The position numbers were made by a program, and so were the translations under genes. Below the pieces are notes generated by a model. That model did no database searches. It was not told where the DNA came from and saw nothing but the letters and a program-made list of their open reading frames with translations. From Bordetella pertussis 18323 (GTDB lineage Bacteria > Pseudomonadota > Gammaproteobacteria > Burkholderiales > Burkholderiaceae_B), in NCBI RefSeq assembly GCF_000306945.1, contig NC_018518.1:1550001-1614000 (forward strand): a DNA stretch of 64,000 bases, in the 5' to 3' direction. Below, piece after piece: positions 39,765 to 49,718 of this stretch (the stretch's first letter is position 1; each line of letters opens with the position of its first letter).

Positions 39765-41066
39765 TCAGGGCACCAGCGACAGGCCGATGCGGAACTGCGA
39801 GTCGTGGCGCTGGTTGTAGCCCAGCAGCGTCTCGCCGTAGCCGTTGAAGTACTGCAGGTGCAGGTAGCCGTTCATGTCCAGCCAGGTCCGCTTCAGCGGC
39901 CAGGCGAAGTCCAGCTGGGTGGTGCGCCGGCTGCTGGCGCCCTGGCGGTACATGGCCGACACCACCGCGCCGCCGTCCTGCGCCCAGCGCAGGTTCCAGT
40001 CCACATAGCCGGCATAGTCGGCGTAGTCGAGGTTTTCGCGCGCCACGCCGAAGTAGGTCTTGACCTTGGGCGCGAAGGTCAGCGTGCTGCCGCTGTCGAA
40101 GCGGTAGTTCAGCGCCGGCTGCACGTAGGCGTCGTTGAGCGAGCGCGAGTCGTTGCCGCTCTTGCCGTTGGACTGGTGTTCGACGCCGGTGTTCAGGCCG
40201 ACGCGCCAGTTCTGGCTGGCTGACGACCAGATATTGTCCGATAGCCAGAATGCGCTGGGGTTGAAGGTGGTGTCGATGAAGGGCTTGGAGTCGCCTTCCA
40301 GGTCCCACAGCGAAGTCTGGGTGTAGCCGAGGTAGAAGTTCTCGCCGAAGGTGGCCGGACGGTCGCCCTTGGGCGAGAACAGCCGGTATTTGGCGCTGAT
40401 CTGGAAGCGCGCGGTGGTCTGCTCGCGCGTGCCGATGTCGAAGTACATCGGCTGGTATTCGCTGATGGCGCTGCGGAACACATCGAACGCGCTGGCCGGC
40501 TGGAAGGTCTGGCTGACGGCCACCTGCGCCGGCGCCGGGCCGGAGTCGGGCGAGACGCCGGCCGCCGTCACGGCCGCCGGCGGCAGGGGCTGCCCGGTGC
40601 GCGCATCGGTCACCGGCACATCGGCCGGCGTGCTGGCCAGCGTATCCTGCTCGCGGCCGGTGGCGTCCAGCGCCAGCATGGTGGACTCGCCCTCGATCGA
40701 CACCGCCTGCAGGCCGCGCGCGTGCACCGGCACCACGGCGTCCCAGCTCATGCGGGCGAAATTGTTGACGGGGATGTTCAGCGCCGCCTCGCCCGCGGGG
40801 CGCTGCGCCAGGCTGCGTATGGTCTGGTCGTCGGCGCCGCGCCACTGCAATACCAGCTGCTGCGGCGCGTTCCACGCCGCGCTGGCCGAACCATCGTTGA
40901 AGAACACGGCCTCCAGGCGCACCGTCTCGCCCGGCGCCGCCGCGGGGCGGTCGAGCCGGTAGGAAATGCCAGCGAGAGCGGGGAGCGACATTCCCGCCAG
41001 CGCCAGCGCGAGCGCGCCAGCCAGGGCGGGGCGAATGAACGGGGATCGGGGGTCCGGCACTTGCAT
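39765..41066 (-). CDS. pldA: Outer membrane phospholipase A (OMPLA)
   Basis: OMPLA hydrolyses phospholipids misplaced in the outer leaflet. The C-terminal part is a beta-barrel with the active-site block GVEHQSNGKSGNDSRSLND, containing catalytic His and Ser of HxSNG and the downstream Asn. The protein is 433 residues, longer than enteric PldA, because about 180 residues precede the barrel. This extra part looks like a beta-sandwich (APGETVRLEAVFFNDGSASA) followed by an Ala/Pro linker. A Sec signal (PALAGALALALAGMSLPALA) is present. The gene is convergent with ycgR and intact. Confidence 0.9.
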   Translation of the reverse strand: MQVPDPRSPFIRPALAGALALALAGMSLPALAGISYRLDRPAAAPGETVRLEAVFFNDGSASAAWNAPQQLVLQWRGADDQTIRSLAQRPAGEAALNIPVNNFARMSWDAVVPVHARGLQAVSIEGESTMLALDATGREQDTLASTPADVPVTDARTGQPLPPAAVTAAGVSPDSGPAPAQVAVSQTFQPASAFDVFRSAISEYQPMYFDIGTREQTTARFQISAKYRLFSPKGDRPATFGENFYLGYTQTSLWDLEGDSKPFIDTTFNPSAFWLSDNIWSSASQNWRVGLNTGVEHQSNGKSGNDSRSLNDAYVQPALNYRFDSGSTLTFAPKVKTYFGVARENLDYADYAGYVDWNLRWAQDGGAVVSAMYRQGASSRRTTQLDFAWPLKRTWLDMNGYLHLQYFNGYGETLLGYNQRHDSQFRIGLSLVP

Positions 41067-41200
41067 AGGAAACGACCAGCTATGGTGACGGCGAACTGTA
41101 GCATTCGACGCTGTAGCCGTTGAAACGCCATGTAAGGCAGGCTTGCATGCCGCTGGCGAAAAGGCCGAGCCGCCGCGGGCAGGCGGCGGGCTACAAGCGG

Positions 41201-42693
41201 TTACTCGCCGAACCGGATGCCTTGCGCCAGGGGCAGCGCGCGCGAGTAATTGACGGTGTTGGTGGCGCGCCGCATATAGTGCTTCCAGGCGTCCGAGCCG
41301 GACTCGCGGCCGCCGCCGGTTTCCTTCTCGCCGCCGATCTCCGCGCCCGAGGTGCCGATGTTCACGTTGGCGATGCCGCAGTCCGACCCGGCGGACGACA
41401 GGAACGCCTCGGCTTCGCGCAGGTCGTTGGTGAAGATGGCGGACGACAGGCCTTGCGGCACGCCGTTGTGCATGGCCAGCGCCGCCGGGAGGTCGCCGTA
41501 GCGCATGACATACAGGATGGGGGCGAAGGTCTCGTGGCAGACCACGTCGGTCTGGCCCGGCATTTCGACGATGGCCGGGCGCACGTACCAGGCGTCGGGA
41601 TACCGCTCGGCCAGCAGGCGCTCGCCGCCGCTGACCTGGCCGCCCTGTTCGCGCGCGGCCGTCAGCGCGGCCTGCATGGCGTCGTACGCAGCGCGGTCGA
41701 TCAGCGGCCCGACCAGGGTGCCGGGTTGCAGCGGGTCGCCCACCGTCGCGCTGGCGTAGGCCTGCTTCAGGCGCGCGACCAGGGTATCGGCGATATCGGT
41801 GTGCGCGATCAGGCGGCGCGTGGTGGTGCAGCGCTGGCCGGCCGTGCCGATGGCGCCGAACACGATGCCGCGCGTGGCCATCTCCAGGTCGGCGCTGGGC
41901 GCCACGATGATGGCGTTGTTGCCGCCCAGCTCCAGCAGGACGCGGCCGAAGCGCTGCGCCACGCGCGGGCCCACCTGCCGGCCCATGCGGGTCGAGCCGG
42001 TGGCCGAGACCAGCGCCACGTCATGCGAATCGACCAGCGCCTCGCCAAGCTGGCGCCCGCCTATCAGTACTTCGGCCAGCCCGGCCGGCGCCTCGCCGTA
42101 GTCCTGCAGGGCGCGCGCCAGCAGCGCCTGGCAGGCCAGCGCGGTCAGCGGCGTTTTTTCGGAAGGCTTCCAGACCACGGCATTGCCGCACACCAGCGCC
42201 AGCGCGGCGTTCCAGGACCAGACCCCGCGACCGGGAAGTTGAACGCGCTGATCACGCCGACCACGCCCAGCGGATGCCAGGTTTCCATCATGCGGTGGCC
42301 GGGGCGCTCGGACGCGATGGTCAGCCCGTACAACTGGCGCGACAGGCCGACGGCGAAATCGCAGATATCGATCATTTCCTGCACTTCGCCGGCGCCTTCG
42401 GCGAGGATCTTGCCGGCCTCCAGCGAGACCAGCCGGCCCAGCGCCTCCTTGTGCTCGCGCAGCACGTCGCCGAACCGGCGCACCAGCTCGCCGCGCCGCG
42501 GCGCGGGCACGTCGCGCCATTGCTGGCTGGCCTGGCGCGCGCGGGTGATCGCGGCATGCGCCTGCGCCACGCTGTGCTCGGGAACGCGGGCCAGCAGCGC
42601 GCCGTCGATGGGGCTGCGGGCCTGCAGGCTGCCCTGGGCCAGGGCGGCGGGGTCCAGCCCCAGCTTGCGCAAGAGATCGGAAGGCGTATCCAT
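41201..42693 (-). pseudogene. Aldehyde dehydrogenase (ALDH7/aminoadipate-semialdehyde type), frameshifted
   Basis: The ATG at 42693 opens [15 protein letters not shown] and runs in the family to [13 protein letters not shown], then shifts. Homology resumes one frame over as [30 protein letters not shown] (catalytic Glu) and GTAGQRCTTTRRL (catalytic Cys), and ends at 41201. Relatives read NFPVAVWSWNA here. The break is at the C4 run 42223-42226, where two extra bases explain the shift. Without it the enzyme would be about 497 residues, the normal length. ALDH7 enzymes oxidise semialdehydes in lysine and related catabolism. Confidence 0.86.
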
Positions 42694-42817
42694 GATTGCT
42701 CCTGTAAGCGTGGCAACGGCGGCTTTGAAGCCGGAAAAACAGACACTGTACTACGTCGCCGGCATGCCGTGGGCATCGATCGGCGGGGGCGATTGGGCCG
42801 GCCTGCGCCTTCCGGGG

Positions 42818-42823
42818 TAAAAT
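42818..42823 (+). promoter_or_regulatory. Putative -10 box of the tRNA-Arg gene
   Basis: TAAAAT in GGGGTAAAATGCGCGCC lies about 50 bp upstream of the tRNA, a suitable distance for its promoter. A clear -35 box is not evident; TTGGGC at 42793 would require a 19-bp spacer. Confidence 0.4.
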
Positions 42824-42874
42824 GCGCGCCCGGCCATGCGCCCGCCGGCATCGCCGCGCCGCGCGCATTCCGTA

Positions 42875-42951
42875 CCGCCCTTAGCTCAGTTGGATAGAGC
42901 ACAGGTCTTCTAAACCTGGGGTCACAAGTTCGAATCTTGTAGGGCGGGCCA
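42875..42951 (+). tRNA. tRNA-Arg (anticodon TCT)
   Basis: A full cloverleaf can be drawn over 77 nt. The acceptor stem is CCGCCCT pairing with AGGGCGG, and the D arm is GCTC...GAGC. The anticodon arm is CAGGT-CTTCTAA-ACCTG with anticodon TCT, and the T arm is ACAAG-TTCGAAT-CTTGT. The discriminator is G and CCA is encoded. It reads AGA/AGG codons, which are rare in this GC-rich genome. Confidence 0.97.
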
Positions 42952-42981
42952 CAGCTTTCCCGCGCATTGCGGCCAGACCGG

Positions 42982-43020
42982 AAATCCCATGCAGATCACT
43001 GATTTGCATGGGATTTTTTT
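42982..43020 (+). terminator. Rho-independent terminator after tRNA-Arg
   Basis: AAATCCCATGCA pairs with TGCATGGGATTT around an 11-base loop, and the right arm runs into a T-rich tail (TTTTTTT). This is a textbook intrinsic terminator about 30 bp beyond the tRNA. Confidence 0.92.
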
Positions 43021-43210
43021 CGCTTCGGCGCCGCGGTCGCCCTGGGTTGCCCTCTCTGGAGATAATAATGGTTACTTCGGGTTTTATTTAATGGCATATT
43101 GACGCCAGTCCTTCAGGCTTGCCGGAGGGGCCGGAGGGCTGCGCCGGGGCTACCCGCGGCGGTCCGCTTCCCCGATCCAATCGCCGTGCGGCGGCGCGCA
43201 GTCCTGCCGC

Positions 43211-46107
43211 ATGGCTCCAGCGAGGGTGTGCAAGATGGGAAATGGTGCTCGACGCTTGCGGGGCTGGCCGGTGCGCCTGCTCATCGCGGGCCTGGCCGTC
43301 GCCGCGATTTTCCTGGTCGCGGCCGTCCTGATCGCGCTGAGCTGGATGAACTCGCGCAACCTGCTGCTCGACGCGGCCGCGCGCACCGCCAACGATGCGG
43401 CGCAGATCACCTTCGAGCGCACGCGCCGGATGATCGAGCCGGCCTCGGCCACCTTGCGCACCCTGTCGTTCGATCCCATCGTGAGCGCGCCGCGCCTGCA
43501 GGACCGCCTGGAGCGCATGCGGCTGCTGGCCGAAGAGCTGGCTGCCAATCCCTTGATTTCCGCGCTGTACGTCGGTTATGACAACGGGGATTTCCTGCTG
43601 GCCCGCATGCTCGACGACCCGGGCATCCGCCAGCATTTCGGCGCGCCCGGGCAGGCCCGCTTCCTGGTGCAGACGGTCACCCGCGCGGCCGACGGCACGG
43701 CCGAGGGAGATTTCCTGTTCTACGACGGCGGGCTGAGCCCGATTACGCGCCGCAGCGAGGCCGATTACCGGTACGACCCGCGCGAGCGGCCCTGGTATGC
43801 GAACGCCGGCGAGGGCGCGGCCTTGACCATCTCCGCGCCCTATGTGTTTTTCTCGACCCGCCAGGTGGGCGTCAGCCTGTCGCGGCGGGCCGAGGGCGGC
43901 AAGGCCATCGTGGGCCTGGACATCGTGCTGGACGACCTGGGCAGGATGCTGGACGAACTGCGCATCACGCCGAGCGCCGAGCTTGCGCTGGTCGACGGCA
44001 GCGGCGCGGTGGTCGCCTACCGCGACCCGCGGGTCCTCACGGCCAGGGCCCTGGCCGCGGGAGATACGCACCTGCGGCCGCTGGACGACCTGGGGGTCGA
44101 GCCCTTGTCGGATCTGCGCCGGATCGCCCGCGACGGCCGACCCGTCTCGTATGACGTCGCAGGACATGAGTGGCTGGGGGTCATGCTGCCTTTCGACGGC
44201 TTCGACAATGTGGACATCCGCCTGCTGTTGACGGCGCCCGCCGACGAACTGCTGGGCGACCTGCAGCACGACCGCCAGCGCATGGTCCTGATCACCGGCG
44301 GCCTGATCCTGCTGTTCCTGGGCCTGGGGTGGTGGGGCGGCAGCCGCATCGGGCGGGCGCTGGAGCGCACCACCGCGCAGGCCAAGCGCATGTCCGCCTT
44401 CGATTTCAGCCGGCCGCCGGATGCGCCGGCATGGCTGCGCGAGACCAGGGAACTCAATGGCGTCATGGACAACGTCAGCAACACGGTCGAGGCCTTCCTG
44501 GCGATCAGCGACGTGCTCGGCGCCGAGCCCCGCATCGAAACCATGCTGGCGCAGGTGCTGGAGAAGTTCGTCCATGCCACGCGTTGCCGCAGCGGCGCCA
44601 TCTACCTGCTGCAGAAGGACTCGCAAACCATGGCCCGGGCGGCCGTTGCCGGCGATGCGCACGGCCTGGAGGAATCGCTGCCGTGCGCCGGCGGCGGCGA
44701 TGCGGCGCCCGCGGCAGGCGCCGCGGACGGCCTGCAGCGCGTCCAGTTCGAGCTGCGCAGCCGCGCCGGTCGGGTGGAGGGCCTGCTGGTGCTGCGCCAC
44801 GCCCAGGACCAGGACCACGCCGCGCCGGGGTTCCAGGCCTTTGCGTTTCGCCTGACCGGCATGTTGAGCGCGGCGATCGAGACGCGGCAGTTGATCGAGT
44901 CGCAGAAGCAGTTGTTCGACGCGGTGATCCGGGTGCTCGCCGATGCGATCGACGCCAAGAGCCCCTATACCGGCGGCCACTGCGAGCGGGTGCCCGCGCT
45001 GGCGATCATGATGACCGACCGCATGTGCGCCGATACCAGCGGCCCCTACGCCGACTTCACGTTCACCGAGGACGAGCGCTACGCGTTCTACCTGGCCGCC
45101 TGGCTGCACGATTGCGGCAAGATCACCAGCGCCGAGCACATCGTGGACAAGGCCACCAAGCTGGAGGTCATCTACAACCGCATCCATGAAATCCGCATGC
45201 GTTTCGAGGTGCTGTGGCGCGACGCGGAGATCGCGCACCTGCGCGCGTGCCTGGACGGGCAGCCGGCCGCGGCCAGCGCCCAGGCGCGCGACGAACGGCA
45301 GGCGCAACTGCAGGACGACTTCCGGTTCGTCGCCGAATGCAACCTGGGCGGCGAGTTTCTCGCCGACGAGGCGATCGAGCGCCTGCGCCGGCTGGGGCAG
45401 GCAACCTGGCTGCGCCATTTCGACGATGGCCTGGGCCTGGCCGCGGCCGAGCGGCGCCGCCTCGAGGGCAGCCGCGCCGGCGCGCCGGCGCGCCGGCGCT
45501 GCCGGCCATCGAACCGCTGCTGGCCGACAAGCCGCAGCACCGGGTGGAGTGGGGCGACAACAAGCCCGCCGTCGAGCGCGACGATCCGCGCAACGCGCTG
45601 GGCTTCGACATGAAGCTGCCGGCGTACCGGCAGGACATGGGCGAACTGCACAACCTGAGCATCAGGCGCGGCACCCTGACCGACGAGGACCGCTTCGCGA
45701 TCAACGACCACATCGTGCAGACCCTGATCATGCTCAAGCAGCTGCCGTGGCCGCGCCACCTGGAGCGGGTGCCGGACATCGCCGCGAACCATCACGAAAA
45801 AATGGACGGCACGGGCTATCCGCGCCGCCTGCCGGGCGAGGCGCTGCACCTGACCGAGCGGGTGATGGCGGTGGCCGACGTGTTCGAGGCGTTGACGGCC
45901 GCGGACCGTCCCTACAAGCTGCCCAAAACGCTGTCCGAATCCCTGCGCATCATGGCGGTCATGTGCAAGGAGCGGCACCTCGACACCGAGCTCTATCTGT
46001 ATTTCCTGCGCAGCCGCATCTGGCTGGCTTACGCGCAGCAGCACATGAACCCGTCGCAGATCGACGACGTGGACATCGAAGCGCTGGCGCGCATCGCCCA
46101 GGGCTGA
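43211..46107 (+). pseudogene. Membrane HD-GYP c-di-GMP phosphodiesterase, frameshifted in an 8-bp repeat
   Basis: Order of domains: a short cytoplasmic N-terminus, a membrane helix (about 22-46), a dCache-type extracytoplasmic sensor, a second helix (about 357-377), a HAMP-like linker, a GAF-like domain (residues about 440-560), and an HD-GYP domain. The HD half has GGHCERVPALA and AAWLHDCGKITSAEH (His633-Asp634). The frame then breaks in a triple 8-bp repeat at 45476-45499. The GYP half, NHHEKMDGTGYPRRLPG, lies in the other frame and ends at 46107. With two repeat units the frame is continuous, about 962 residues. As sequenced, the upstream product stops at 45613 without the GYP half. The start may instead be the ATG at 43235. 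Confidence 0.87.
45476..45499 (+). repeat. Three tandem copies of GCCGGCGC inside the HD-GYP gene
   Basis: The unit GCCGGCGC is repeated exactly three times. Because 8 is not a multiple of 3, each gain or loss of a unit changes the reading frame. Two units give RAGAPALPAIEPLLA and a continuous gene; three units, as here, do not. Confidence 0.9.
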
Positions 46108-46229
46108 CCCGCCTCTTTCATCCCCTGTCCTGAAGCCGGCCATCCGGCCGCCGCGGCGCAAGCCGCGGGCGGCCGGATGGCCGCGCCCATTCCGTTCTCC
46201 TCCCCCTGCGCAAGTCTCGCGCCGCTGGC

Positions 46230-46330
46230 GATGCGGGAAAACACCTAGTCATCTTAGTTAGATATCTATCTTGTACAACTTATATATAGAAGTTTAGAAT
46301 TCATCGAAACACACCAACAACGGAGACGTC
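46230..46330 (+). promoter_or_regulatory. AT-rich promoter/operator region of the catabolic cluster
   Basis: This stretch upstream of the MmgE/PrpD gene is conspicuously AT-rich. It contains two perfect palindromes, TAGATATCTA (46259-46268) and TTGTACAA (46271-46278), and a TATATA box (46281-46286) that could be the -10. Closely spaced palindromes are expected at the operator of the GntR-family regulator encoded in this cluster. Confidence 0.5.
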
Positions 46331-47683
46331 GTGAACATCACGCAAGAAATCGCCAAGCGGGTCGTGCAGACTTCGATCCGGGATCTGCCGGCCGATGCAG
46401 TGGGTTACTCCGAAACCTTGGCCATGAGCGCGCTGGGCGCGATGGCCGCCGGCCACCGCAGCGCGGGCGGCCGGGAAATCGTCGATTACGTCAAAAGCGC
46501 CGGCGGCGCCGCCCAGGCCACGGTGCTCGGCCACGGCCTGAAGACCAGCATGGAAATGGCCGGGCTGGCCAACGGCACCTTCGCGCACGCGACCGAATAC
46601 GAGGACGACAGCTTCCCCGAGGCGGTGTCCAGCTACACGCTGTTCCCGGCCATCTTCGCCGTGGCCGAGCACGCCCAGGCAAGCGGCGCCCGCGTGGTGG
46701 AGGCCTTCGCCGCCGGCTACGAAGCGCAGGCGCGCATCGGCCTGGCGTGCCGCCAGGCGCGCCGCAACGGCTTCATGGTGCTGAGCCTGGCCGGGTCGAT
46801 CGGCTGCGCCGCGTCGGCCGCCAAGCTGCTGGGCCTGGACGAGCGCCAGACCACCATGGCGCTCAGCCTTGCGGCCTCGCAAGGGGCGGGTATCGGCTAC
46901 CAGACCGGCTCGATGGCGCACATCGTGGAAATGGGGTTCGCGGCCCGCAACGGCATCGCCGCCGCCCTGATGGCGGCCCAGGGCATGACCGGGCAGCCGG
47001 ACGTGCTGGAGGCGCCGCGCGGGCTCATGAACATGATCACCGGCGACCAGGTCGAAGCGCCGGCCGCCATCATCGAGCACTGGGGCAGGCCGTACCGCCT
47101 GATGGAAATCGGCATCAAGTCCTATCCCTGCTGCTATCACCTGCAGCGCATCATCGAAACCACCGTGGACCTGCGCCACGCCGAAGGCCTGGCCGCCGCC
47201 GACATCGAGGAGATTTCGGTGGAGGTCAACGCGTTCTTCCCCACCGTCGTCCAGCACATGGAACCGCACGACGAGATCGAGGCGCAGTTCAGCCTGCCGC
47301 ACGTGCTGGCCATCGCCATGCTGGAGGACCAGGTGGTGCCGGCCGGATTCTCCCAGGCGCGCATCGACGACGCGGCGTTCCAGGCATTCCGGCGCAAGGT
47401 CAGGCAGGTGGTGCGGGAAGACTGGGGCTGGACCCCCACGGGCTGGACGCCGCGGATCACCTACCGCCTGGCCGACGGGCGGGTGATCGTGCGCGAGCCC
47501 GAGCAGGCGCGCGGGCAGCCGCCGGCGCTGCTGACGTTCGACCAGTGCGTGCCCAAGTACCTGGGCTGCGTGCAGGGCATCTACCCCGAACAACAGGTCG
47601 AGCGCTCGATCGCGCTGCTGCGCGGGCTGGCCGGGCTGGACAGCGTCGCCGAGCTCATGCGGTGCCTGGCCACGCCCGCCTGA
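46331..47683 (+). CDS. MmgE/PrpD family protein
   Basis: The 450-residue protein belongs to the MmgE/PrpD family (2-methylcitrate dehydratase, cis-aconitate decarboxylase and iminodisuccinate epimerase relatives). Visible are ANGTFAHATEYEDDSFPEAV, an active-site-type segment with His and Asp/Glu, AGYEAQARIGLA, and IKSYPCCYHLQRII. The GTG start follows GGAGAC. The family acts on di- and tricarboxylates. Being first in a run with biotin carboxylase parts and a TRAP transporter, it probably processes the transported acid; the substrate is not known. The gene is intact. Confidence 0.88.
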   Translation: MNITQEIAKRVVQTSIRDLPADAVGYSETLAMSALGAMAAGHRSAGGREIVDYVKSAGGAAQATVLGHGLKTSMEMAGLANGTFAHATEYEDDSFPEAVSSYTLFPAIFAVAEHAQASGARVVEAFAAGYEAQARIGLACRQARRNGFMVLSLAGSIGCAASAAKLLGLDERQTTMALSLAASQGAGIGYQTGSMAHIVEMGFAARNGIAAALMAAQGMTGQPDVLEAPRGLMNMITGDQVEAPAAIIEHWGRPYRLMEIGIKSYPCCYHLQRIIETTVDLRHAEGLAAADIEEISVEVNAFFPTVVQHMEPHDEIEAQFSLPHVLAIAMLEDQVVPAGFSQARIDDAAFQAFRRKVRQVVREDWGWTPTGWTPRITYRLADGRVIVREPEQARGQPPALLTFDQCVPKYLGCVQGIYPEQQVERSIALLRGLAGLDSVAELMRCLATPA

Positions 47684-47711
47684 TCCGCCGTCTTCCAATC
47701 AAAGAGCAAGG

Positions 47712-48233
47712 ATGCTTGTGGTGAAAACAAAATTCTCCGATTTGACGCACGAAGACATTGATCGGATTCTCGAAATCGTGAACCGGGTCGACGACATCGA
47801 CCTGCAGATCCAGGTCGACGGCCTGGGCCTGCGCGTACGCAAGGGCAATGTCGGCGCGCCGGTCGCGCCGCCGGCCGTGTCCGCGCCGGCCGCCGCCGAG
47901 GCGCCGGCTCCCGCGCCATCTCCCGCGCCGGCGGCGCAGCCCGCGGCCGCCCCGGCGGCCGCGCCCGCCGCGCCCGCCGCGGCGCGGCAGGACCTGCTCA
48001 GCATCACGGCGCCCATGATAGGCCGCTTCTATGCCAAGCCATCGCCCAACGATCCGGCGTTCGTGGCGCTGGGCAGCCAGGTCGGGCCGGACGACAGCGT
48101 CTGCATTCTCGAAGTGATGAAGCTGTTCAACACGGTCAAGGCCGGCGTGGCGGGCGAAATCGTCGAGATCCTGGTGCAGGAGGGCGACATGGTCGAAGAG
48201 GGCGATGTGCTGTTCCGGGTGAAGCCGCAATGA
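47712..48233 (+). CDS. Biotin carboxyl carrier protein (AccB-like)
   Basis: This 173-residue protein has an N-terminal region like AccB (TKFSDLTHEDIDRILEIVNR), a long Ala/Pro linker, and a C-terminal biotinyl domain with VCILEVMKLFNTV, the Lys being the biotinylation site. The start may be the GTG at 47721, which is better spaced from AAGGA. Its stop overlaps the start of the next carboxyltransferase gene (ATGA), suggesting the two proteins are made together. It is not the housekeeping accB, which normally sits beside accC. Confidence 0.88.
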   Translation: MLVVKTKFSDLTHEDIDRILEIVNRVDDIDLQIQVDGLGLRVRKGNVGAPVAPPAVSAPAAAEAPAPAPSPAPAAQPAAAPAAAPAAPAAARQDLLSITAPMIGRFYAKPSPNDPAFVALGSQVGPDDSVCILEVMKLFNTVKAGVAGEIVEILVQEGDMVEEGDVLFRVKPQ

Positions 48234-49684
48234 GCCGCCGCATAGGAATCATCGACACGACGCTGCGCGACGCCCAGCAATGCCTGTGGGCGACGCGGAT
48301 GACGGCCGGCATGATGGACCCGATCGCCCAGGCGCTGGACGAGGCGGGGTTCGACATGATCGATTTCATGGCCCCGGTGCAGTTCGATGTGTGCGTGCGC
48401 TACCTGCGCGAGGACCCGTTCGAGAAGGCGCGCCACTTCCGCAAGCGCTTTCGCAACACGCCCATGCGCAGCTATTGCCGCAGCAAGAGCCTGGTCGGGT
48501 TCAGCATGGTGCCCGACGACATGGTCGAGCTGTGGATCGATTGCCTGGCGGCCAACGGCTTCAGCGCGGTCGGCACGCTCGATTCGCTGCTGGACGTCGA
48601 CAACATGAAGGTCAGCGTCCGGCGCGCCAAGAAGATCGGCATCAAGTCGATCGGCGCGCTGGTGTTCTGCGAAAGCCCCCTGCATACCGACGCGCTGTAT
48701 GCCGGCACGGCCGCCGAGCTGGTGCGCTGCGGCGTGGACGGCATCATGCTCAAGGACTCCGGCGCCCTGCTGACGATCGAGCGCATCCGCACGCTCATCC
48801 CGGCGCTGCGCGCCGCCGTCGGCGACATCCCGATCGAAGTGCACAGCCACAGCAATACCGGCCTGGTCCAGCGCGTCTACCTGGACGCGGCCGACCTGGG
48901 CATCGACCAGCTGCATACCTCGATCGCGCCGCTGGCCGGCGGCGTGGCGCAGCCCTCCATACAGAACATGACGCGCAATCTCGCGCAGCGCGGCTACCGC
49001 ACCGACGTGGACATGGCGCGGGTCGAGGAGATCAGCGCCTATCTGCACCGGCTGGCGGCCCGCTACGACTTCCCGCTGGGCAAGCCGATGGAATACGACG
49101 AATTCCATTATCGGCACCAGATGCCGGGCGGCATGACGGAGAACTGGCGCTTCCAGTTGCGCCAGGCGGGGCTGGAGAACCGCTTCGAGGAAATCCTCGA
49201 AGAGATCGGCCGCGTGCGCGAGGACCTGGCCTGGCCGATCATGGTGACGCCGTTCTCGCAGATCATCGGCGTGCAGGCCATGCTCAACGTGGTCAACGGC
49301 GAGCGCTACCGCGCCGTGCCCGACGAAGTGAAGATGTACGCGCTGGGCCACTTCGGCAGGCTGCTGGGGCCGGTCGAGCCCAACGCCCTGGACCGCATCG
49401 TCGCCAACGGCTCGCCCGATGTCGGCCTGACGCCGCAACCGAAGGATCCCGCCTTGCCGGGGCTGCGCAAGGCCAATCCCGGCATGACCGACGAGGAACT
49501 GCTGCTGCGCTACATGTTCCCGGCCGACGACGTCGAGGCGACGCTGGGCTGCAAGCCGCTGAAGCTGACCGTTCCCGCCGGCGGGCCGATCGTCAGGCTG
49601 ATCGAGGAAATCCTGCCGCGCGCCGGCATACGCCATTTCGAATTGCGCAGCCAGTCCGAACACATTTCGTTCACGCGACCCTGA
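48230..49684 (+). CDS. Biotin-dependent oxoacid carboxyltransferase (PycB/OadA/transcarboxylase 5S type)
   Basis: The 484-residue protein has an HMGL-like TIM barrel followed by a PYC_OADA domain. Metal and substrate residues are readable as D9 (IIDTTLRDAQQCLWATR), K175 (DGIMLKDSGALL, the carbamylated-Lys position) and H205/H207 (IEVHSHSNTG). In oxaloacetate decarboxylase, pyruvate carboxylase B and the 5S subunit of Propionibacterium transcarboxylase, this fold moves CO2 between an oxoacid and biotin. It is translationally coupled to its own biotin carrier. The oxoacid is unknown. The gene is intact. Confidence 0.88.
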   Translation: MSRRIGIIDTTLRDAQQCLWATRMTAGMMDPIAQALDEAGFDMIDFMAPVQFDVCVRYLREDPFEKARHFRKRFRNTPMRSYCRSKSLVGFSMVPDDMVELWIDCLAANGFSAVGTLDSLLDVDNMKVSVRRAKKIGIKSIGALVFCESPLHTDALYAGTAAELVRCGVDGIMLKDSGALLTIERIRTLIPALRAAVGDIPIEVHSHSNTGLVQRVYLDAADLGIDQLHTSIAPLAGGVAQPSIQNMTRNLAQRGYRTDVDMARVEEISAYLHRLAARYDFPLGKPMEYDEFHYRHQMPGGMTENWRFQLRQAGLENRFEEILEEIGRVREDLAWPIMVTPFSQIIGVQAMLNVVNGERYRAVPDEVKMYALGHFGRLLGPVEPNALDRIVANGSPDVGLTPQPKDPALPGLRKANPGMTDEELLLRYMFPADDVEATLGCKPLKLTVPAGGPIVRLIEEILPRAGIRHFELRSQSEHISFTRP

Positions 49685-49718
49685 ACCGGTCCCGGTTTCG
49701 TTGCCACGGAGAATCCGC

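Noticed and set aside
42875..42951. tRNA-Arg as an integration site for an island
   Set aside because: No integrase gene and no repeat of the tRNA 3' end were noticed nearby; a normal terminator follows directly.
43068..43091. Seven-codon frame (MVTSGFI) with a GGAG site upstream, before the HD-GYP gene
   Set aside because: Too short to support as a leader peptide without an attenuator structure, which I do not see.
43088..45418. 776-codon minus-strand open frame opposite the HD-GYP gene
   Set aside because: It has no recognisable domain; the plus strand has helices, a GAF-like domain and HD motifs.
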